A stretch of DNA of 64,000 nucleotides from Phoronis australis (taxonomy: Eukaryota > Phoronida > Phoronidae), in assembly GCA_002633005.1 (NCBI GenBank), contig NMRA01000208.1, positions 103,504-167,503 on the forward strand, given 5' to 3'. Below are positions 57,167 to 64,000 of the stretch, piece after piece (within the stretch, counting starts at the first letter, position 1; each line of letters starts with the position of its first letter). A model generated the notes under the pieces. It was not told where the DNA came from. It saw only the letters and a program-made list of their open reading frames with translations, and made no database searches. Made by a program: the position numbers and the translations under genes.

Positions 57167-57168
57167 GT

Positions 57169-57251
57169 CACAGACACCTTTAAGTAGCCCTCTACAATAT
57201 AATATAATATTATTATATTATATTGTAGAGGGCTACTTAAAGGTGCCTGTG
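57169..57251. repeat. 83-base hairpin with 40-base arms
   Basis: CACAGACACCTTTAAGTAGC continuing to TACAATATAATATAAT is mirrored after a 3-base loop, ending TAAAGGTGCCTGTG, with a single mismatch in about 40 pairs. It directly follows the 111-bp MITE. Confidence 0.9.
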
Positions 57252-57797
57252 CCTTGGTTTAGAGAACCAGTTTCAATCACTAAATAACGGGGTTGGTCAT
57301 TGACTCGTCACTTTCTACTAAAAACGCAAAAGGTGCATTAGACATGACATACATGTATAGGCCTACTTACAGAAATGATTCCGACAACTATTCACAAATA
57401 GAATTCACTTTTCTTTCATCATCACCTATACACGTAATTGATCGTCACCTGATTCTGACCAACGGAAGCCCGAATCACAACATGTAACACGGTAATAGTT
57501 AAGTTAATAAAAATTCCCTGGCTTGATCTGTGACTTCAATGCCTTCCTCAGTCTTGATAAGTAACTTAGTAATGGGTTTTGTAATCTTTCTACTTCCTTA
57601 TAGGTCTGTTACTGTCTATCTGTTATGATTTTGCATTTTCTTTGTTTTTATTGTGTTTGTTTGTGTTGAGTGCAAAAAAGCTCTTTGAGTGAAATTTATG
57701 TGAATGAAGACTTGATGGCCGCGCGAAATCGCCATCGGATGATTTAGACTCGCTGGTCCCCTACGCTGCTTACGTGCCTAGCCAGCTGGCGTGCGTT
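57252..57797. other. Intergenic, nothing recognised
   Basis: No domain or repeat is seen. Confidence 0.45.
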
Positions 57798-57932
57798 CAG
57801 TAGACGCGAGGACCTACGCTAAGAACTAGCTAAAACCTAGTCAAAGTCACGTGCTCTCATTTAAAATGCACGGCAATATCTCACGTAATCTTGCGAAGTC
57901 TTGCTTTTAGCGAGGTCACTAGCGTTACTGAA
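57798..57932 (-). mobile_element. MITE-like element, CAGTAACGCTAGG family, inverted copy
   Basis: Read on the minus strand it starts TTCAGTAACGCTAGTGACCT and continues through CGCAAGATTACGTGAGATAT and TTTAAATGAGAGCACGTGAC, ending CTCGCGTCTACTGAA. About 135 bases, matching the copies at 11,127, 24,461 and 25,364. Confidence 0.65.
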
Positions 57933-60706
57933 CGGGAGGCTGGAAACCAGCGAGTGATTTAGACGCAATGATGTGATGTCTGGACGTGCGATTTCACCAG
58001 CGTCATGTTTTCGCGAATCCCTCGCGTCCGACTCTACGGAAGCAGTTCCAACCAGGATGCCATAATACTAATAACATCGGACTTCCAGCTTGATCAACTG
58101 TTCCTAAATCCGGTCATTCCCTGAACCACAATTTATATCCCGGCCCTATAAAGTGCGCAATACAATAAAATGATGGTTGCGGGTCACCGAACGAAAAACA
58201 ATATTAATTTCAAAACGTGCGTGCTTAATTTTCGGACAAACTTTTCTTCACTGTCGGTGCGAGCCACTTGAAACAAATCAAATTTTTGCACAATTTGAAA
58301 ATTTTTGCACTTCATGAGGACTGAAGTCGTGTTTTGTTGCGTTTATTTCAGTGTTTGCCCCTTCACCTGTCCCCGGCCGGCCCTTGAAACAGTCATCTGC
58401 ATATTTGCATATTTTTGGTTAGGCCTACCCCAGTGACTCCCAAATTGGCGCCACATTTCAGTAGCAGCCAAGTATGAAATTGTACAATGAAGTTGATAGA
58501 AGTCCGAGCAATGTAATTTTGTAAATCTTTTGAATGAAATGTCAGCCTTGCCCCCACTCACTGCCGTGACAAGACGCAGTTTGGTACAGTTGGCAAAACA
58601 ACACGTACCAGCACATATACAAGAAGTACCAGAAACCAATCACAATATTTGGGTATGAAATTAAAGTTGTCATTCATTAGTTTTCTTTACGGTCTGAGGA
58701 AAATGTGTCCAGTCTCAGTCGTCAATTTTCCCGGACTTTATGGATACTCTATATGTCCTATAATAAGAGTCCAATGGTATTCACAAACTTTTCACATTGA
58801 AATGCCAGTGATGATATATGTTAACAAATCGGTTATCATTTTTTTTGTTCTTGTGTATCTACTTATGGTTAAACTTGTGCCCCGGCCATCTGAACACTCG
58901 CATAGCCAAAACCCGCAGTATCAAGCGTCCGTTTGCATTTTCGGTCCCGGTACTGACGTCATTTGTGCACTCGTGATGTGGGAGTTCAATTATTTGTTAC
59001 AATCCCAACGGGTTCATAATGTGGATTTTGGGTCCTGAGTAATGGATGACGAGTTATAGTGAGCTGACTGAATTTTGTACGTCAAGGCGTAACTTTTCAT
59101 GTTATGAACATTTTAAAAACCCCTTGACGTGTTTGGGGGAAAGTGACTCAGTTTATAACACTCTGTGAAACGGTGTGTGTGGTAAGTGGCATTGACGGTT
59201 TGAAATTATGTTCCACGGACTACACTAAGATGACACTGCACTTGAAGTAAACTGGAAAAGACCTCCTTTTAGTACCAAACCACATTTTTTGCACCAAGAA
59301 GAAAAGTCACTGCCGCGGTGCGTCTACGATCGGCTGGATGGTGGGGGGTCAACTGGGTGTGCTCGTGGAACCGGGTTATTTGGCGCTAAAACGAGTTTTA
59401 CGGAGAAGCTGTGTTTTTGTAATAGTTTACTCTCACCGACTCGTTATTGGAGCAGTATCTATGTTCAATATGCTCGGGTTTGGTAACATAAGTGAGTAAA
59501 GGCGTTCATCGTAACTTTGTGAATGAAAATCCATGAAACAAAAGTAGTAATGGGTCGATATAATCATTCGCAGGCGTGTTTCTGGATACGGTGTCATTTG
59601 GTCGAATAATGAAAGTGTTATTCCCAGTCTTTAAAATTTGATTCAGCAGGGTGAAAATCCAACTATGTTCATAAATGGTGAAAGGCTAATAGAGATGTTA
59701 TTGAATATTTGTTATGTCATCAAGGAGTACCGTAACGTGTTATGCCTTCTTGGAGGTGTGCACTCTCGTCCAATTGCTTTACAGCTTTCCACTTCTTATG
59801 ATTTAGAAAACAACAAATCGGATAATAAGGCTTTCGAAGATTGAAAAACTTGTTTTGAATGAAGTATGGATAACAGAATAAAATAAATGGCGATGCGTGT
59901 CGTTACCCGGCTGATTGGTGTGATATGAACTTGGAGGTCTTTATTTTGTGGAGGTGCGTTTGCTGTATCGGGATAATAGATCAAAGCTCGATGTTTCGAG
60001 ACACTTTGTGTTTTCTTAGTGACATCTAATGGTTTCCATCTTGCGAATGTCGCACAGCGAAGGCATGTAGTCAAAAACAAAAACCTAGCACTGTAGTACA
60101 AACATTTTATTAATTTAAGAGAAGCAATCTTCAACAATTTACAACGAAATGTTGAGGTATCACACAAAGTACATCAAATGCGAAAAATGTGTGCTAATCT
60201 GACGTCAAAATTTGCTATACAAATTCAAGCAACAAAAAACCAAACATTTCAAAAACCTCACACAAAATAGTGATGTACGTTTTTAGGCACATGCATTTAC
60301 GTCCAGAATTAGACGCATCCGCCCACATGTGGAAACTTGAGTAAAAACAGATGAGAAATTTCTTAAAATATACCAGAGTGACTAGATTTATCCGTTACCA
60401 AATGACAGGAGTCCACGTGTACTCAGTTATAACACTAACTCAGTTTAAATGAAAAGTACTGAGAATAGACAAAAAAATCACTCTAAACAACTAGTTTCAG
60501 ACATCGTCACTGCAACGGATTGTCGTCTGAAGCGTGGTGCATGCGCACTTGAGCACAACATTTTTGAAAATAAAAGCATTATCTCGGATACAGACGTATG
60601 AGCCAAAGTACATGCATACGGTAAAACAAACACGATTGTCCATCATTTACGGAAATGATATCATCAATTCTGATGTAGGAAGAACTTGTGGAAGCCAAAC
60701 GATGCA
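57933..60706. other. Intergenic, including the 3' side of the four-pass gene
   Basis: Several open frames up to 129 codons (58,649-59,038) have no domain and look like background. On the minus strand an AATAAA lies at 60,106-60,111, a possible polyadenylation signal for the gene at 60,707. A spartin 5' exon could also lie here but is not recognised. Confidence 0.4.
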
Positions 60707-61291
60707 TTAAACTGTACTAAAGTCTGCATGCTGTGGAGCCTTTTCTGAGGGTGGAGCAGATGAGTTATTTTGATCATCTGAAGGCTGAATCTCGGCACTC
60801 TGCGGTACTTCCTTGTATATAACTTGAGGCTGACCACTGGTGGTCACAACTGGAGGGGACGCCCCGGATCTGCAGCAGACGGCCATGCAGCAGTAACACG
60901 CAGATGTGATAGAAATGATGAGCTCGATGAAGCACAAAACTACTATCATGAAATGAAAAACACTCAACCGCGAATAAAAAAATCCAAATCCGTAGATGAA
61001 TCCAACAATTATCAAAATAAAAGAGGTCACGGAGGAAACTATTGAGAGAATCATGTGTGAAACAATAAGTTTAAAAGTACAATTTTTGGCAGCAAGGATT
61101 CCCGTAACTCCAGCGACGATGAAGAACACAGCAAACCAAATTTCTACACCTCCAGTGCGGTGGATCAAATATGGACGGAATAGGATGTGGACGCCTATCC
61201 CACAGGCCACGCAGAGAACACCCAGCACTAGCTGCGTGATGGCGAGACCGAGCGCGATCCGGACAGAGTATGATATTGTCGGTGGGTCCAT
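60707..61291 (-). CDS. Four-pass membrane protein, CD20/MS4A-like
   Basis: 194 residues from the ATG at 61,291, which follows an acceptor (TTTATTTTAG, exon start 61,316) by 25 bases, so a 5' UTR exon lies upstream. Four hydrophobic segments at about 11-35, 49-68, 75-100 and 111-136 give a four-pass topology with short loops. The segment order and the LGLAITQLVLGVLCVACGIG first helix resemble the CD20/MS4A family, whose members organise receptors or act as channel-like proteins at the cell surface. A cysteine cluster (ACYCCMAVCC, 131-140) after the last helix suggests palmitoylation. The tail is polar, proline- and serine-rich, and ends FSTV, a class I PDZ-ligand pattern. The whole coding region is one exon. 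Other four-pass families (TMEM176, tetraspanin-like) are possible, but the large loop of tetraspanins is absent. Confidence 0.75.
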   Translation of the reverse strand: MDPPTISYSVRIALGLAITQLVLGVLCVACGIGVHILFRPYLIHRTGGVEIWFAVFFIVAGVTGILAAKNCTFKLIVSHMILSIVSSVTSFILIIVGFIYGFGFFYSRLSVFHFMIVVLCFIELIISITSACYCCMAVCCRSGASPPVVTTSGQPQVIYKEVPQSAEIQPSDDQNNSSAPPSEKAPQHADFSTV

Positions 61292-61316
61292 CTTTTAGCT
61301 TCCTCGTTTTTTAGAC

Positions 61317-61962
61317 CTAAAATAAACAAGTTATAATTGATTCAAGTCAAGTAGTTTTTTTTTACTTTTGAATTGCTTTGAAGAAGACTGGCAAAATAAG
61401 TTTAGATTTGATGCTGGAATAAATACGAGAGCTTCGTAGTGAAGAACGACATCTGATGACGACTGAAACATCTGTCTTCGTGGTTGTTTCAGGGTGTTAC
61501 ACTCTTAAAATTTAAATTGTTACATTTCATTAACAGCCCTTGGTTTAGGTATTATATGTAATTAATGTAAGTCGATATATTGCAAACATTACTATATTTT
61601 CCTGTACGCGAAACGCTTATTTGTCAGAAGCTGTACATATTGGTTGTCCAGCCATGACTGTGAAATATCTTGTTATGCCGAAGCCAGGAATTCATTTTTC
61701 TGCTAGGAAATTCAAATTTGTCAATTGAAAGACTCGTTCAAATAGGAATATTTCAGGGTTGTTTTTTTTGTCAAACTGTATGAACTCTCGAGTTCATGAA
61801 TATTGAACTCGCCGGTTTTTAAGCTGCGCTACAAAAATCAAAAAACAAACCACCTTAACTCATATTTATTGTAGAAAATGGTGCCATGTGATCAAGGTCT
61901 GTCTAATCTGTTTTGTACTCACGTTGTTCATCTTATGACGTTTTTAACTTAACATAAAAACC
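61317..61962. other. 5' intron of the four-pass gene, nothing recognised
   Basis: AT-rich, no exon identified. The gene's promoter should lie at higher coordinates. Confidence 0.4.
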
Positions 61963-62197
61963 TAATTGCAGGTGGCATGGTACACGTTGTATCAGACGTG
62001 CGCAGATCGCAAAGGGTCCATTGCACCGGTCACATAGAGTCATTCTTATGCTTTATTAGTTTATAATTAAACCCTTGCTGAAGAGCTACAGACATGAATC
62101 AAGGGTCTAGCACCGTGGCCAAGCAAGACTTGAAGCCACGACCCACGAGTAAAGGAAGCGGACATTTATCCCACAAGGCCACACTGCCTCCTCTTGC
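61963..62197 (-). mobile_element. tRNA-derived SINE, second copy with tRNA-like head
   Basis: The minus-strand head has GTGGCCTTGTGGGATAAATG (A-box region) and GGCTTCAAGTCTTGCTTGGC (B-box region), followed by GACCCTTGATTCATG and the body TGTGACCGGTGCAATGGACC, GCACGTCTGATACAACGTGT and CCACCTGCAATT. Same order as the copy at 40,660, with more changes in the B-box. Confidence 0.7.
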
Positions 62198-62363
62198 TTT
62201 TAACTAAAGTGAAACGGAATAGATTCTCTTTGATTAACATCTCTTTTGCTTCTGGTCTTAAATTGGAAAAAATCTAGTTCTCACTTCAGAGAAAAAAATA
62301 CAGAATTGACTGGACGGGTTACAAGTTTCCTTTTGATTGAGGGTAATCCTATTCGATGGGAAT

Positions 62364-63276
62364 ATAGCCAATCCCTACACGGTAGGTTCATAGTCAATCC
62401 CTACACGGTTGGTTCATAGTCAATCCCTACATGATAGGTTCATAGTCAATCCCTACACGGTTGGTTCATAGTCAATCCCTACACGGTTGGTTCATAGTCA
62501 ATCCCTACACGGTTGGTTCATAGTCAATCCCTACACGGTTGGTTCATAGTCAATCCCTACACGGTTGGTTCATAGTCAATCCCTACACGGTTGGTTCATA
62601 GTCAATCCCTACACGGTTGGTTCATAGTCAATCCCTACACGGTTGGTTCATAGTCAATCCCTACACGGTTGGTTCATAGTCAATCCCTACACGGTTGGTT
62701 CATAGTCAATCCCTACACGGTTGGTTCATAGTCAATCCCTACACGGTTGGTTCATAGTCAATCCCTACACGGTTGGTTCATAGTCAATCCCTACACGGTT
62801 GGTTCATAGTCAATCCCTACACGGTTGGTTCATAGTCAATCCCTACACGGTTGGTTCATAGTCAATCCCTACACGGTTGGTTCATAGTCAATCCCTACAC
62901 GGTTGGTTCATAGTCAATCCCTACACGGTTGGTTCATAGTCAATCCCTACACGGTTGGTTCATAGTCAATCCCTACACGGTTGGTTCATAGTCAATCCCT
63001 ACACGGTTGGTTCATAGTCAATCCCTACACGGTTGGTTCATAGTCAATCCCTACACGGTTGGTTCATAGTCAATCCCTACATGATAGGTTCATAGTCAAT
63101 CCCTACACCGTAGGTTCATAGTCAATCCCTACACGGTAGGTTCATAGTCAATCTCTACACGGTAGGTTCATAGTCAATCCCTACACAGTAGGTTCATAGT
63201 CAATCCCTACACGGTAGGTTCATAGTCAATCCCTACACCGTAGGTTCATAGTCAATCCCTACACGGTAGGTTCATA
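62364..63276. repeat. 26-bp satellite array of about 35 units
   Basis: The unit is GGTTCATAGTCAATCCCTAC followed by ACGGTT. The central units are identical, while both edges carry variants (ACGGTAGG, ATGATAGG, ACCGTAGG). The rare ATGATAGG variant occurs near both ends. The array lies upstream of the four-pass gene on its transcript strand, probably in a 5' intron or intergenic. Confidence 0.97.
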
Positions 63277-64000
63277 TTTTACAGTCAGGTAGGGAAGGTG
63301 TATTGGAGTGCAAAAAAGCTTTCTATACATCGATGTTTGCAAAATACAAAAAGCCGTTGTCTATATATGTGTACTTAGCCAAATATCCAGAAAACTAAAA
63401 ATTTTAACTCCCCAAAAGTATAATTATATTTCCTGAAAGTGAAAATCCTGTAATATTTGATTTTTGGCTTGTCATTAATTGGGTCACGTGACCATGTCTT
63501 TTGGTAAAATTTAGGAAAAAAGAAATGAATACTAACAGCAAAAAACGGCCCAAATTTCACTTGAAATAAATGTCCAATGAAATCTTAAAAACTCTAATGT
63601 AGTTTTCTAAATTATCATTTCTTTTCTGTATTATGCAACTTGAAAATCATATAATTCCTATTGTCCCTCGTGAAAAAGTGGAACATTTCAAAAGCAATCC
63701 GTAACAGCGTACTGTGGCAGCACTGTGCACAAAGCATAGTATCTGAAAGCCTCATAAGAATGCAATCAGCCGCTCTTGAGATATGATGTTCCGAAGTTAA
63801 CCATATATGTATATATATTCGCCCATCGTCGGATTATTTCATTTGCCTATAGATCGGGATCAAGGTAACCACTTTACTGAATCCTTCTTATTGCTGGGAA
63901 TTTAGGGGGATATCTCTGATTTACTGGGAATTTTTCTTGCATTACTGCAGGCCAAGTTTGGCTAGGAATGTAGAGGACCCTTATCTTGTTCTTAAGGAAA
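63277..64000. other. Intergenic, nothing recognised
   Basis: A stretch at about 63,480-63,560 (GGGTCACGTGACCATGT, AAAATTTAGGAAAAAAG) resembles 52,838-52,930, so a dispersed repeat is likely. No gene is seen. Confidence 0.45.

Noticed and set aside
58649-59038. 129-codon plus-strand frame as a gene
   Set aside because: No domain, no signal peptide, no splice support. The length is within background for AT-moderate stretches of this size.
62364-63276. CRISPR array
   Set aside because: The 26-bp units are directly adjacent without unique spacers, and the genome is eukaryotic. It is a satellite array.

Overview
This is a 64 kb piece of an animal nuclear genome, AT-rich and gene-poor, with no bacterial, viral or organellar gene layout. 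Coding exons are short and separated by GT-AG introns. The rest is simple repeats, minisatellites, MITE-like elements, a tRNA-derived SINE family and decayed transposons. The gene set (spartin, a CD20/MS4A-like four-pass membrane protein, a granin-like secretory precursor) and the relics (Penelope-type GIY-YIG, tyrosine recombinase, DUF4371-type hAT) suggest a marine invertebrate, perhaps a deuterostome such as a hemichordate or echinoderm. That placement is inference.

Layout. 1-12.4 kb is intergenic, with hairpins, a MITE-like inverted repeat and a 0.8 kb duplication ending at a 17-base gap. 12.5-13.5 kb (minus) holds one large exon of an acidic secreted precursor rich in dibasic sites. 13.6-29 kb is intergenic, with several MITE-like elements and a second duplication ending at a single N. 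29.1-30.3 kb (minus) is a decayed kinase-like gene. 33.8-36.0 kb holds a tyrosine-recombinase relic, a 43-bp minisatellite and a GIY-YIG relic. 39.1-52.7 kb (minus) is a complete spartin gene of six coding exons, 495 codons, with consistent splice phases. 53.1-57.3 kb has two copies of a broken hAT transposase, a large palindrome and a perfect-looking hairpin. 60.7-61.3 kb (minus) is a 194-aa four-pass membrane protein. 62.4-63.3 kb is a 26-bp satellite array of about 35 units.

The most striking observation is in spartin. A 25-bp minisatellite of eight units is built from the exon 3/intron 3 junction itself, so eight intact TAG|GTGAG donor-like sites lie in a row and only the exon-proximal one keeps the frame. 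The second is that all three direct duplications have their left copy ending exactly at an N-run, which points either to unmerged haplotypes or to contigs broken at real duplications.

The genes do not form a pathway. Spartin is a lipid-droplet, endosome and mitochondria trafficking factor, the four-pass protein is a membrane organiser or channel-like protein, and the 12.5 kb exon belongs to a regulated secretory product. I see no evidence of a new multi-gene system.
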